Both the position numbers and the translations under genes were made by a program. Shown piece by piece: positions 9,342 to 20,404 of a stretch of DNA of 64,000 nt. Source of the stretch: Carex sylvatica. Taxonomy: Eukaryota > Streptophyta > Magnoliopsida > Poales > Cyperaceae. The stretch is from positions 1 through 64,000 of the forward strand of contig CAXKVR010000093.1 of NCBI GenBank assembly GCA_964058845.1, written 5' to 3'. Numbering within the stretch: the first letter of the stretch is position 1; every line of letters begins with the position of its first letter. The notes under the pieces are model-generated. The model made no database searches and was not told where the DNA came from. It saw nothing but the letters and a program-made list of their open reading frames with translations.

Positions 9342-11320
9342 AGATGTTTATCAGAATCTTCCCATCGTGGTGTATCAAGGCAAAGAGATTCAGCTGAAAC
9401 CAAGAGAAGTCAAGAATAAGTTTATTTACATCAGATAGTAAAAAATCTTCAAAATCAAGAAAGGAATGGTATTGTGCTGGTCGATGCGGTACCAAGTAAC
9501 AAAATAGCAACAATAATATTATAATTTTTCTTTAATGCTTGACCCATATCTGACACACCTTTGGATTAAAAGCACACAAAATATAAAACATAAATGGTGC
9601 ATTCTCATCTACAGTTTAAGTCGTACAAAACTAACACAAATTCGGTGACTCTTGCAATCATCAAGTGATTTGAAAAATTAAACAATTTAATGCACGAACA
9701 GATAGCACGCAAATCAACAATTCAATGAATATTTATCAAAATCATGTCAAGTGCATCTATAACCCTCTTTTTTGTTTGATGTCATATATTTGATTTCAAG
9801 GGGATAAAAAATGACAGTTGCTATATCCCCTTTCCTACCAATAGATACTTAAAAAATATCCAATTATTTTTGTTCCTTTTTCATTTAATTAGTGATAAAA
9901 ACTAAGAAAGAGCAATTTGTTTCTACCAAAAGATGTTCCCTTCTGAAAATTTCTTGAATCACCATCCAATAGCATAATTGATCAAGGAGATTTTAAAGAT
10001 CATAGTACCAAGAGCTAAAATATTCTAAAGAAATCCCATATAACATGGTTATGAAAGTTCTTATCCTGTGAATAATAATTTGACCCCCTCCAGTTCGCTC
10101 CCCCTCCCCAAAAAAAATCCCAAATTGCATAATTAAAACTCTACCGCATAAGAACCACAAATCTAATAAACAATATTATCTAAACGAACTTCAACAGAAC
10201 CATCATACCTTGCACTGGCGAGAGTTATTGTCATTGAGCCACTGTAAGAGGCATTCCTAGTGCACGTCCTTTATGCTCTCGCTACAGGCGCATGGGTACC
10301 TTAACAGGTTATCAACATCTCCTGGATTCCAACAGATCCGACATATTTAAGAATTCTAGAAAACATGTATTATATAAAATCAACCAAACAACTTCTCTTC
10401 CCAGACATCAAGTTTGGAAATGGTTGTATCATTTAAAACCTGAGAAGATTCAATGCTCCAGGTAATGCAACACCTGATCTCTAAGTTCTCAGGTAGCTAA
10501 AATCTTATCATTGAGACTATTTTCCCACTCAACTAATAACTCTGGCAGTCGCCCCAAACTATCCACTTTGGTTAGTTCATTTAAACTCTTAATCGTCTTG
10601 AAAAGTTCGTTGAAAATAGCGGAGCTGTCAGATTCAAGTTTTTCTATGTTGGCAGTCATGGATCGAGTCAAAACCTTAGATTCGATCAATTTTTCAATCG
10701 TTTCTGTTATAGACTGTCTGGGATCTAGTTTGTTCTGATACAGCTTTGCACATTCTAGAAGAGTCGTGTGCATCTGGTGAATTTGTTGGTACTTCAAGAA
10801 AAATAAAATAAAAATGAAGTTGAAGGCTAAATTGAAAAATGACTACTGCACTAAACATTACATGGACCTTTTGCATATTACCAAAATACATGGCTTTTAA
10901 GTTATACTGTTAAAGCCTTCATAAACAGTTCTATCATTAATCAAAAGCATTAAGCACTGTCTCACGATTCCAATTTCAATCAAACTGGATCGTAGCAATT
11001 TTCTTACGTGGAGATCCCAAATCGAACCGATTATTGATGGCTTTGGATTAGGAGCATACCTGAATTCTTCGACTACTATTCCTGACAAGAAGATTCAGGT
11101 CGGTGAGCAACAAATCGACAATCCTCGCTTTTTGGCATGGCACAAACAGGATCGACTTTTACTCGGCCAAAGTCATGGAGCTGCGTCGACTCCTCCAGAC
11201 AACCACCCGAGGCGGTCAACCTTGCAATGATTTTTTTGAGAAGATGAGTAATATTGCCGATCAACTCGCCGCTGTTGGTGAACCCGTCTCTGACCCCTCC
11301 GACGACAAGTGCGAGGCCCT
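9342..11320. repeat. 1,979-bp direct repeat, unit 2
   Basis: Second copy of the unit that begins at 7363; every landmark is displaced by exactly 1,979 bases. After the shared TGCGAGGCCCT the sequence leaves the repeat and continues with GATGCGGCGGTACGG, which unit 1 lacks. Confidence 0.9.
10489..10791 (-). pseudogene. Unidentified exon-like fragment, copy 2
   Basis: Same sequence as the fragment at 8510-8812, displaced by 1,979 bases, with the same acceptor-like start and the same stop. No difference is visible in the translated protein, so neither copy has had time to decay separately. Confidence 0.4.
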
Positions 11321-11330
11321 GATGCGGCGG
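10949..11330 (+). pseudogene. copia gag (UBN2-type) fragment, copy 2
   Basis: Second copy of the gag fragment at 8970-9341. Here the frame runs past the repeat junction into a GC-richer tail, giving an open stretch 11,103-11,588. The tail after VSDPSDDKCEAL is low-complexity serine, glycine and lysine coding without gag similarity, so the longer frame is fortuitous. Confidence 0.7.
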
Positions 11331-11850
11331 TACGGCAAGTCGGCGTCGACGCATCACCTCTTGACTTCTGGCTGCAACACTCTTCTCTCTCCATCTCTCT
11401 CTCAAGGGTCTCCGATTAGGTTTTTCTTTGGAAAGAAAGGGTCTCCGATTAGGGTTTTCTTTTCGTTGGGAAGAAAGGGACGGGGAGGGGACTGTTTTGG
11501 GAAGAAAGGGTCGGGGGGGAGGGGACGGCTCGCTGGGAGAAATTTTTTTTTTTTTACGGATCAGCGAAAAATTTGCATATCTACGTGACAATATGTAACA
11601 ATACGTGTAGCGGGTATAATTTTCACTAAATTTAGACTTCTACACATATAAAAGATGTATTTAATCAAAGAAAAGCAGATTATCTAACTGGAGGGTTCAG
11701 ATTCAATCCGAATTTATAGCGTGTAAATCAGGACCCTTAGAGGATCTAGACTTTAAGCTCCTTAGTAAGGAGGGGAGATATATATATATTATAATTACTA
11801 TAGCTTATAGAACGTTTTTTGTTTAATAAAAGAAAGAAAATTATTTCAAA
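11330..11850. other. Region without a gene: G-rich low-complexity stretch, then AT-rich sequence
   Basis: 11,400-11,530 is unusually G-rich (GGGAAGAAAGGGTCGGGG-like repeats), resembling a transcript leader, and is followed by a T-tract and AT-rich sequence with a short hairpin CTCCTTAGTAAGGAG near 11,760. I see no coding feature. Confidence 0.4.
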
Positions 11851-11854
11851 CAGT

Positions 11855-12337
11855 GAATAAATATTATTATCAGAAAATTGCTACTTATCACCGGAAGTGG
11901 CGAACATAAATGACTAAAGTGTGGCGCAAGGGTGAGACGCCCGATTTTGGTAAGCTCCAGATTGAAAAAAAAGACTGGAAATTTTTTTACAAGTACCGAG
12001 AGACGGAGAAATTTGATGTATGATAGTTACTATGGATCACCTACCTTATCTATAATTAATTAAAAATTCAATTTTTTTTATAATTGAGGCCAATTGTTTC
12101 TTTGTTCAAATTGTAGGATGCCAGCCAGACTGAGAAGGCGAATCAGGCCCACAATGAGTATCCGCATTTCTTAGGATCCAGAGGTTAGAATGGTGAGGGT
12201 TTTCAGAATAGACTCAAAGATGCTATGTAGGCGATTGCAAACGAGAAAGCATCTAGTGATCCGTCTTCCCAAGGGTCAACTAGTACTGCATTGACACCAG
12301 AGGAGTTTGTTGATTTGTCGATTGAGCATAGGCATGC
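11855..12337 (+). pseudogene. Inverted duplicate of the CACTA TNP1-like exons 2-3
   Basis: On the plus strand this reads the same sequence as the minus strand of about 16,265-16,760, at roughly nine bases in ten identical. It includes GEMPDF/GETPDF-GKLQIE, KYRETEKFDV, then YPHFLGSRG and TPEEFVDLSIEHRH, with the intron between. The two copies carry different lesions: here the W of HRKW is kept where the other copy has a stop, while the following codons have lost bases here. It stops at GGCATGCC, just before the CACTATTAAAG sequence at 12,344. Confidence 0.8.
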
Positions 12338-12343
12338 CTTGAT

Positions 12344-12695
12344 CACTATTAAAGAACCCATCCAGATTACTTTTAAATATTTTTTAATTTTTAAATTCAG
12401 AAAATAACTATTAGGATCAGTTTTAAATAGAACCGATCCAGATTATATTTAAATAGTTTTTAATTTTTAAATTCATAAAAGAACTATTATGATCGATTTT
12501 AAATAGAACCGATCCAGATAGTTATTTTTAATTAGTTTTTAATTTTTTAAATTCAAAAAATTACTATTAGGATCGGTTCTATTTAAAACCGATCCAGATT
12601 GTTGACTATCTGGATCGGTTCCTAACTCAGAACTGATCCAGATAAGTATCTGGATCGATTTTTAGTTAGGAACCGATCCAGATAGTCAAGTTGAA
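12344..12695. repeat. CACTA subterminal repeat array, left
   Basis: Many copies of the motif TATCTGGATCGGTT and its complement AACCGATCCAGATA occur in alternating orientation, often as close inverted pairs. In En/Spm elements such subterminal repeats are the binding sites of the TNPA/TNP1 protein. The array starts at CACTATTAAAGAACCC, which may be the true CACTA terminus, but no matching right terminus was found. The same motif is clustered at 18,070-19,090. Confidence 0.7.
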
Positions 12696-12774
12696 TAAAA
12701 AAAAATTATTAAATGATCAACTTCCATATTTTGCTGGCCAAAATGCTTGCTAAAATATCACAAATCCGAAATTA

Positions 12775-12950
12775 AATGTCACACATCCTAAAATTATGTT
12801 TCATACACATACACATCATAAATTATGTATCATACACACACATCCTAAATTAAATATCACATACACATCCTAAATTAAATATTATACACATCCTAAATTA
12901 TTACAAAAAATTCATGTTCATGCAAATTAAAATTACACATCACATCCTAC
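12775..12950. repeat. Minisatellite, ACACATCCTAAATTAAATAT-type
   Basis: Five to six imperfect repeats of about 22-26 bp (CACATCCTAAATTA with variable AT spacers). It lies downstream of the broken TNP1-like gene in gene orientation. No further signal. Confidence 0.65.
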
Positions 12951-13440
12951 ATTGTTGTACTTCTTCTCGGCTTAACCTCATGTAGGAAAATTTGAACCCA
13001 CATTTTTTGAAAGTCACCCAAGTCTTGTTGAGGGTAGTAAAGCTGATTAAGTATTTAAGCTAAAAATAACTGCATTGTACAGAAGACCTTATATAATTTG
13101 CATCTTTTGTAGAACACTATTACGGTAGGTCTCAATTCATATGTGGTGCTAAAGTGGAATCGACAAAAAATGCACCTGCTATTTCTGACATATTTTATGG
13201 GAGCCAAATATTATCATCTTCAATTTGATAGTCATGTATCACTCTACCATTTGTAAACTTGGTTAAGCAGTCGGACCAGATCATACCAACAATTCAAACT
13301 TTTTACAAATAGACACAAGAGAAAGCAAGCATAATTAAGAACCAGCAGAGGCAAATTGGAATTGAAACAGAATTCAAGAGCAAAAATCAAATTAATTCAT
13401 ACATTACTCATGCGACATAAAGAAAAGATTAAGTATGCCA
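12950..13440. other. Region without a recognisable gene
   Basis: AT-rich sequence inside the CACTA remnant. On the minus strand it should hold the end of the TNP1/Ulp1 gene, but I can read no conserved motif. Confidence 0.35.
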
Positions 13441-15257
13441 ACTTCAAACTTCAAACTTTCCGAAGCGGATGTTGGGTCCATAGTATTTTTGTAGCAAATT
13501 CAAACCTGATCAAAGATTAAGTATGAGGTATGACTAAGTGTTAAAATATCCAAACTGTGTACCTCATCCCATAACCATTTGGACCTGCCCCTCTCGTTGG
13601 GAGGCCAGAAAGACACATACTTGAGGAGAACTTGGTACTTGTTGAATCCATGGCAATATCTGTATGAACGCTTGTGCCTATAAGAAGTAACGGGAATTTT
13701 TTTAGGGCTATACAGACGTGTTAAAAACTCATGCAGAAGTTAGATACTTCAAATGAGCTTAAAGTTACATATGTACAAGCAATACCGAACCAAATTGAAT
13801 TAAAAATCCAAAGGCTGGTAAACAATAATAGAGACATAGTTTAGTTGATCAATGGACAGTTAATTTATTCTTAAAGTTCAAAATAACCATCCCTCAGAAC
13901 AAATGAACTAGGAAGTGGTTTTCGTTTAACTGACTATTCCTCAATATAATGCATTTTCTTTTTGTCAAAAAATGTTATCCAGCCAAAAGTAAATCGATTA
14001 GTGTGTTGTACATTATGTTTACTGGAAATATCCTGCATTTTTAAAAAGATAGAGCACAATTAATTTTGTATTTTATTATATTTGAATCAATAATTCATCA
14101 TTACTTTTGAAAAATATATAAATGCATATATACCCTTAAGTTCGGAAAAGCATCGATATGTTTGTTTATTATGTCTTACATGAGCAACATGACATAATAT
14201 GCACATTTCCAACCAGCTGGTTGTTGTGGGCACTATATAACAAGTTTGAAAAAAATTGAAATGTATGTTAATGAGCATACAAATGGCTTATATGTCTAGA
14301 TATTCATAATTTTTTGCATCTAGGTCCCTATAATCATATCTCAATAGAAACTATTATGTTGCAATCATTATGAATCGTTAAAGAAATACCCATTACCCTG
14401 ACGAAGACACTGTTGAAATATGAACACATGGAACAATCAGTATTTATAAGAGATATTTAAAATGATAAAATAATAAAAAAAAATCATTAGCATTCTAAAC
14501 AAATGTAAAATTTAGGAAGGCACTTACTCCTTGACCGCAGCAGAGATCATTAGCATTTTTTACTCTTCTTATCGAAATTGTACATGTACAATGCACTTTC
14601 TCTTGGCATAAGCATGGCTAATATCCAATGATTTCGGCATGTTAGATTTGTAGAATGTCATATTCTGTAATTTATATGAATTGAAAGAAATATAATAAAA
14701 TTAGAATATATATATAACACTAACATCTGATGGTAAAGTATGAAGATCAATCTCTTGTCCCGATTTGTTTTGAGTGTTTTTCCTATGTATTGAAGTGTAC
14801 CTCCTCGGTCATCATGCAGCAAGGTGGCATTCGTTCGCTGGGGGTCTATGAAACCAATCTGCTCATCGGAAAATTCCTCCTTGATGAATTTGTGCTAATA
14901 CCTAAAAAAAAGAAGGCATACATGTGTTCTCAATTTTGTGAAATTTGAATAAAAAGTACTAAATTATGTAATTATTACGAATATTAAACTCACAGCATCC
15001 ATATCTGAATGACTGGTATAGTGAGCCACTCCCGTGGTGTAGGTAAGGCCGCATAATTATCTGTATAAATGAATATGGACTCTGCTGAACAGAAAAGATC
15101 AAGTGGTGGATCGATTTTGAATAGACTGTCATCTAACTCTAAAAATACAGCTGCTTGAATGTTCGTCCCAGCTTTTCAAAATTGATGTGATCAAACGCCT
15201 TGATGTGACTCGTTACATTCCGATCTTTAGGAACTTGTACCTCTTTGCGTGGTTCCT
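13440..15257 (-). pseudogene. Degenerate Ulp1-like (C48 peptidase) part of the CACTA TNP1 gene
   Basis: Following the TNP1-like exons on the minus strand, short exon-like islands read FDHINFEKLGRTFKQ, then LFKIDPPLDLF, then REWLTIPVIQIWML ending at a splice donor, then EEFSDEQIGFIDPSERM. In plant CACTA proteins the DUF8039-like region is followed by such an I-x-P-x-x-IF, EWL-x-x-S-x-IQ-x-W-M and GF-x-DP series, which is the start of the Ulp1 domain. Stops and frameshifts are frequent, and I cannot find the HW...D...Q...C catalytic series. Boundaries are approximate. Confidence 0.5.
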
Positions 15258-15359
15258 GCAAAATTTTGTAATAAATTGAAATAAAATCCAGAATCAACTA
15301 TAACTCTATCATATAGATAAAAATTAAGAAGTATAAGAACTTAATAATAATATACCTCA

Positions 15360-17129
15360 TCTGAACCTGTCAATATCATGGACATCGGCCATGTAGTGAA
15401 ACTGCCGAGGACCGATGCAAGGGTTAATTGCTCACCATTTGGTACAGGTAAGGGGAGGTCTAAGAAGTCTGCATCATGAATAGCATCCACCGTTACCGTG
15501 AATTGTTTCACCTTTTAAAACTGGAATATGAATTGTCCCTATGGCTACTACAAGAGTATTCCCACCTACATTCGCCTGGAGTCTACAACTTAGTTCTGCC
15601 TATTGTACCAATACATTAATTTACTCGAATAAAATCTAAATCTGTATGAAATTAAAGCATAGGCGTACTGATTCAAATCTGAATTTGCATTACCTCAGTA
15701 AACTCGAAAAGATTTGCATATGGTTTGACTGACTGGCAGTTGCTCTGAACAACTATTGGGCTATACGTCTTTTCTTGTTGGCCCATTGTATGCTGAAGCA
15801 TCATTGCAAACTCAGCTTTCATTTCTTCTTTCATTTCTTGTCGCAATCTCTCCTCCATTCCTCTTACTCTCTCCTCCACTCTTTGATCCACTCTTATATC
15901 AAATTCTTCTTCGGACCTCGATAAGTACTAGGGCGTCTCCTCCTTATCGAGCTTTTACCGAATGTTGTTGTCATTGGAACCAGACCTCCCACTCCTCTCA
16001 CCCACCCAGTATGTTCTGAATTTTGCAGAGATTTTACCAGAACATCATCGTATCATACGATGGCCATCTGGCCTTGTCTAAAAGCCATTTTTTGTTATTC
16101 CTGAAATGACAACATACATGTTATAACAAAATAAATTAAAGTTGAGGTTTCAATGAATGACAATATCTAGATACTCACAATTCTGTTGATGACCGGTATG
16201 TATTTTTCTGGATAAAAATATTCGTTGGTCTCGTCTGAGAGCTTCTGTCTTGCTAGTTTTCATGTGACATGTCTATGCTCAATTGACAAATCAACAAACT
16301 CCTCTGGTGTCAATGTAGTACTAGTTGACCCTTAGGAAGATGGATCACTAGTTGCTTTCTCATTCGCAATCGCCTGCATAGCATCTTTGAGTCTACTCTG
16401 AAAACCCTCACCATTATAACCTCTGGATCCTAAGAAATGTGGATACTCGTTGTAGGCCTGATTCACATTCCCAGTCTAGCTGGCATCCTACAATTTGAAC
16501 AAAGAAACAATTGGCCTCAATTATAAAAAAAAATTGAATTCTTAATTAATTATAGATAAGGTATGTGATCGATAGTAACTATCATACATCAAATTTCTCC
16601 GTCTCTCGGTACTTGCAAAATTCTTTCCAGTCTTTTTCTTCAATCTGGAGTTTACCAAAATCGGGCATCTCACCCTTGCGCCACATTTTAGTCATTTCGG
16701 TTCGTCACTTCCGGTGATAAGTAGCCATTTTCTGATAATAATATTTCTTCACTTCTTCTTTGTCGACTATACCCCAGTCCACCTTACAAACAAATATAAA
16801 TCAAGAATTTAGAGTTAGTTAATATCAAATAAAATCTTGTGAAATTAGTACCAAAATTTGTTTACCTTAAGTATTTTCCATATTTTTTGCTTTTTCTCAT
16901 CTGGAACATCTTTCCATCGTTGGAACCTTAGAGAAACATTTCTTCTTACCAATATTCCAAATTCCATTGCAAAACTCGTTGTATCTCGAGTAACAACCGG
17001 CCTGTAAAATTTGTCAAGTTTCAGCTTTTTGCTTTTCTCGTTAAACTTCTCCTTAATTTTGTTAGGCCCTCTTCCTCGTTTCTTAGCCGAGGCTATCTCA
17101 CTACCACCATGACCACTGTCACCTTCCAT
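15360..17129 (-). pseudogene. CACTA TNP1-like gene (Transposase_24, coiled coil, DUF8039-like), broken
   Basis: Minus-strand exons: 16,866-17,129 starts at a good ATG and reads AKKRGRGPNKI and RRNVSLRFQRWKDVP, the Transposase_24 N-terminus; 16,588-16,782 reads MWRKGEMPDFGKLQIEEKDW; 16,179-16,487 reads EYPHFLGSRGYNGEG and LTPEEFVDLSIEHRH; 15,673-15,891 is a charged coiled coil (ERVRGMEERLRQEMKEEMKA); 15,360-15,610 reads AELSCRLQANVGGNTLVVA and, after a frameshift, LPLPVPNGEQLTLASVLGSF, the DUF8039-like region. In-frame stops in the second and third exons show it is dead. The product would bind the subterminal repeats during transposition. Confidence 0.75.
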
Positions 17130-17295
17130 ATCTGCTATTTTTCAAAACAATTAATTTCGAGACACAACAAAGTTATACCATACTACAATTAATTATAAGT
17201 AGAACAAAGTCAATCAGGACACAAGACACAATATATCAAATTAGAGTTGGGATTAAAATAATTACCCGAAATAGCAATGCAATAGAGATGAGATA

Positions 17296-17560
17296 ATCTA
17301 ATCCATGCATAAAATTGAAATTATAGCACAAAATTGATCTAATTCATGCATAATCTAATCCATGCATAAGCTAAACCATGCACAATCTAATCCATGCATA
17401 ATCTAAACCGTGCACAATCTAATCCATGCATGATCTAATCCATGCATAATCCAATCCATGCATAAAATTGATCTAATTCATGCATAATCTACTCCTTTTT
17501 TAAAATTGAAATTAGAGCAAAAAATAGCATGCTTAATTAATCTAATCCATGCATAAAATT
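17296..17560. repeat. Short tandem repeat, about 17-bp unit AATCTAATCCATGCATA
   Basis: Roughly ten imperfect copies of AATCTAATCCATGCATA and variants (AAACCATGCAC, AATTCATGCATA), interrupted by short AT-rich spacers. It lies upstream of the TNP1-like start codon, in what would be its leader or promoter region. Confidence 0.75.
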
Positions 17561-18069
17561 AATAATGATATCAATGTCATGGTAATCGGTAACAATATGG
17601 TTCAAATATAATGCCAAGTTATGAAGAAGCACAATAACTTGAAATTACTCAATTTACCCGATTTACTCAATTGAAATTACTCAATTTACTTAATTTACCC
17701 GATTTACTCAAATTGGTTCAAATATCATGCCAAGTAGTGAAGAAGCACACTAACCGTAGTGAAGAAGTAGAATAAAGTGAAGGGTTAGCATGAGCTCGAC
17801 GGAGGAGCACTGACAGCGGCAGCTAGGGTTAGCGGGCTCGACGGAGGAGATGGAGAGAAAGCTCCATAGAGAAGAACTGATCTATGGAGGAGAGTGAGAG
17901 AGTGTCTACGGAGAACCGATCTACGAAGGAGAGGGAGAGAATCCCGGCCGGTGAAAATGGGTTGGAGTAATGGGAGAGAAAGAGAGTTCACGGGTTGTGT
18001 TGAAGGAGATGATATGAAATTTGAAATATTTGGCTAAGTATAAGGAGGCGCGATTGATATTACTCAAAA
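17561..18069 (-). other. Probable leader/promoter region of the TNP1-like gene
   Basis: Between the short repeat and the subterminal repeats lies GC-richer sequence at 17,780-17,990 with purine-rich GGAGAGAAAG runs (pyrimidine-rich on the gene strand), as in transcript leaders. A minus-strand 68-codon frame here (17,785-17,991) is low-complexity serine/leucine and unlikely to be a protein. No TATA box could be chosen with confidence. Confidence 0.35.
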
Positions 18070-19090
18070 TGAACCATCAAGATCGGTTGTAAAACTAAAA
18101 CCGATCCAGATAAGGGTATCAAGCTCAGTTATAACCTAATAACCAATCCAGATTGTTATCTGGATCAATTATTAATTTCCAACCGATCTTGATACTAAAT
18201 CGTATATATATTAATTTAGTACAATCTGGATCGGTTATTTAGTATAGAACCAATCCAGATAGTTTAAAAAAAAAATTCTTATAAATTTTTATTAATTTTA
18301 TTGGTTTCAAAATATAAAAATTAAATAAATATCTTACTTTTAAAAATTTATTTGATGTTACAGATTTTTTTTTATTAATTTGTAAGATAAAATATTAACT
18401 TTTTATATTCTAACTTATAAGAGAAAATTGTTTTATAAAAATAATTTGTTAAAATAATTTATAAACTAATTATTAATATGTAATTTATTTAAAAAAATTG
18501 TTGGAAAATATTTATAAAAATAAACTATCTGGATCGGTTTCTTACAAAGAACTGATCCAGATAGTTATCTGGATCGGTTGTTACATTAAATACGATCTTG
18601 ATACTCTAGGGAACGGTTTTAAAAAATATTTACGATAATATTTCTCTCTGATTTTAAAAAATTCAATCTTACAAATTATTTCTAAAAAAATATCTCACTT
18701 TTTAAAAACTTATTTGATGTTACAATTTTTTTTATTAATTTGTAAGATAATTTATTAACTTTTCATATTCTAACTTATAACATAATTTTTTTTATTAAAA
18801 TAATTTGTTAAAACAATTTATAAACTAATTTTTAATATGTAATTTATTTTAAAAAAAATTGTAAGAAAAAATTTAAGAAAAATAAACTATCTGGATCGGT
18901 TTTAATATAATAACCGATCCAGATAGTTATCTGGATCGATTTTACTTTAAATCCGATCTTGATAGTGTTTTTAATAAATTAATTTAATAGAATTTGGATC
19001 GGTTCTTGATTATATAACCGATCCTAATACTATCTAGATCGGTTATTTAGTGTTGAACCAATCCAGATAGTTTTATGTATTCTTATATAA
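18070..19090. repeat. CACTA subterminal repeat array, right
   Basis: At least ten copies of TATCTGGATCGGTT / AACCGATCCAGATA in paired opposite orientations, separated by AT-rich blocks of 100-250 bp. These AT-rich blocks also resemble each other (for example the two AAACTTATTTGATGTTACA-like phrases near 18,345 and 18,706), so the region grew by duplication. It matches the left array at 12,344-12,695 and so brackets the TNP1-like gene. Confidence 0.7.
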
Positions 19091-19590
19091 TTTTATTATT
19101 TATTTATAAATTATTTTAATAAATAACCTTACAATTATCTGATAAATTATGTCTAAAAAGTTATTTTACAAAGTGTATGTGTATGATATTTTAAAAAATG
19201 TTATAGTTTTAAAAAGTTAATAAATTATCTTACAAATTATTTCTAAAAAATGTGTTATTCTAAAAAATGTGTATCTATCTTGCTATTTTAGAAATTATTT
19301 TAATAAATTATTTTAGTATATTATCTTAATAACTTAAAAATTATTTGCAACATTAAATAAAATAAGCTACTAAAAAATAACATTCAAAATTAAAAAATAA
19401 TCTAATAATTTTACATAATACATGAAAAGAAATAAGCTACAAGAAATATTGAAAAATAACTTGCATGCTTTTCATTGTCTAGCGTTTCAATGCATCCTGA
19501 AAAGAGAAAAATTTCTTAAGTCAGCAATATTAAAGAATAATAACTCATATTTTTATATTTTTATATTTTGACATACCAATAAAAATTTAT
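19090..19590. other. AT-rich region without a gene
   Basis: Very AT-rich sequence with repeated AATTATTT and TTTAAAAA words. I see no coding or structural feature apart from weak similarity to the AT-rich spacers of the subterminal array. Confidence 0.4.
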
Positions 19591-19880
19591 GGATTGTTGC
19601 CAGTGGGAACTTCTTCAATCCATTTTCCTTCATTATAATCATTGCGCATGTGACTTTTTTTGTTATCCTCACTGGTTGATAAAGATGCCATGCTAATGGA
19701 AAACGGTGGTATATCATCAAAATGATCGTACGCTTCTTCGTCTTTCACATTATCAATCCCGATAATGCGTCTTTTACCAGAGAGGACAACATGTCTTCAA
19801 CGATCGGCCGGATCAGTTACGTAGAACACTTGCGTGGCTTGTCTTGCAAGTATAAATGGATCATCCTTGTATCCAGCCTT
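19590..19880 (-). pseudogene. TNP2 C-terminal (DUF4216) fragment of a CACTA transposase gene
   Basis: The minus strand reads KDDPFILARQATQVFYVTDP, a stop, then VVLSGKRRIIGIDNVKDEEA, then YDHFDDIPPFS and a tail ending NP and a stop at about 19,590. The pattern PFILAxQAxQVFYVxDP...WxVVLxGKRRIxGVENVxDEDEYDxFDExPPFS is the DUF4216 end of plant TNP2 proteins. An in-frame stop replaces the tryptophan region. Upstream coding sequence is missing: at about 19,880 the frame is cut by the 81-bp satellite array, and no TNP2 sequence is seen on the far side. Confidence 0.75.
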
Positions 19881-20404
19881 ATTGAAGGTGTTTGGTGCAC
19901 TCTATTGTGTCTCTAGATGGCAAGATAATAAGGCATTTGCAACCCTAATACAACACTCCAATTGAATTTGTTTGGAGCACCCTAGTAGTGTCTCTGTATA
20001 ACAATTTAATAGGGCATTTATCACTCTATTACAACACACCTATTCAAGATATTTGCAGCACCCGAGTAGTGCTTTCAGATTACAAAATAATAGGACATTT
20101 ATAACCCTAATACAACACTTCAATTGAAGGTGTTTTGTGCATCCCAGTTGTATCTCTAGTTGGCAAGATAATAAGGCATTTGCAACCCTAATACAACACT
20201 CCAATTGAATATGTTTGGACCATCCTAGTAGTGTCTCTATATGGCAAGATAATAGGGCAGCTGCAAACCTAATACAACATTCCAATTGTATGTGTTTGGA
20301 GAACTCTAATAGTGTCTCTAGACGGCAGTATATAGGACATTTACAACCATAATACAACATTCCAATTGTTGGTGTTTGGAGCACTCTTGTAGTGTCTCCA
20401 GATG

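Noticed and set aside
11076..11591. 171-codon minus-strand frame
   Set aside because: It is the antisense of the copia gag fragment plus low-complexity sequence; the plus strand carries the recognisable motif.
15756..16019. 87-codon plus-strand frame rich in serine and leucine
   Set aside because: It is the antisense of the coiled-coil exon of the TNP1-like gene.
18070..19090. Transcription-factor site cluster (AACCGATCCAGATA) as a host regulatory region
   Set aside because: The same motif brackets the broken TNP1-like gene on both sides in the manner of CACTA subterminal repeats.
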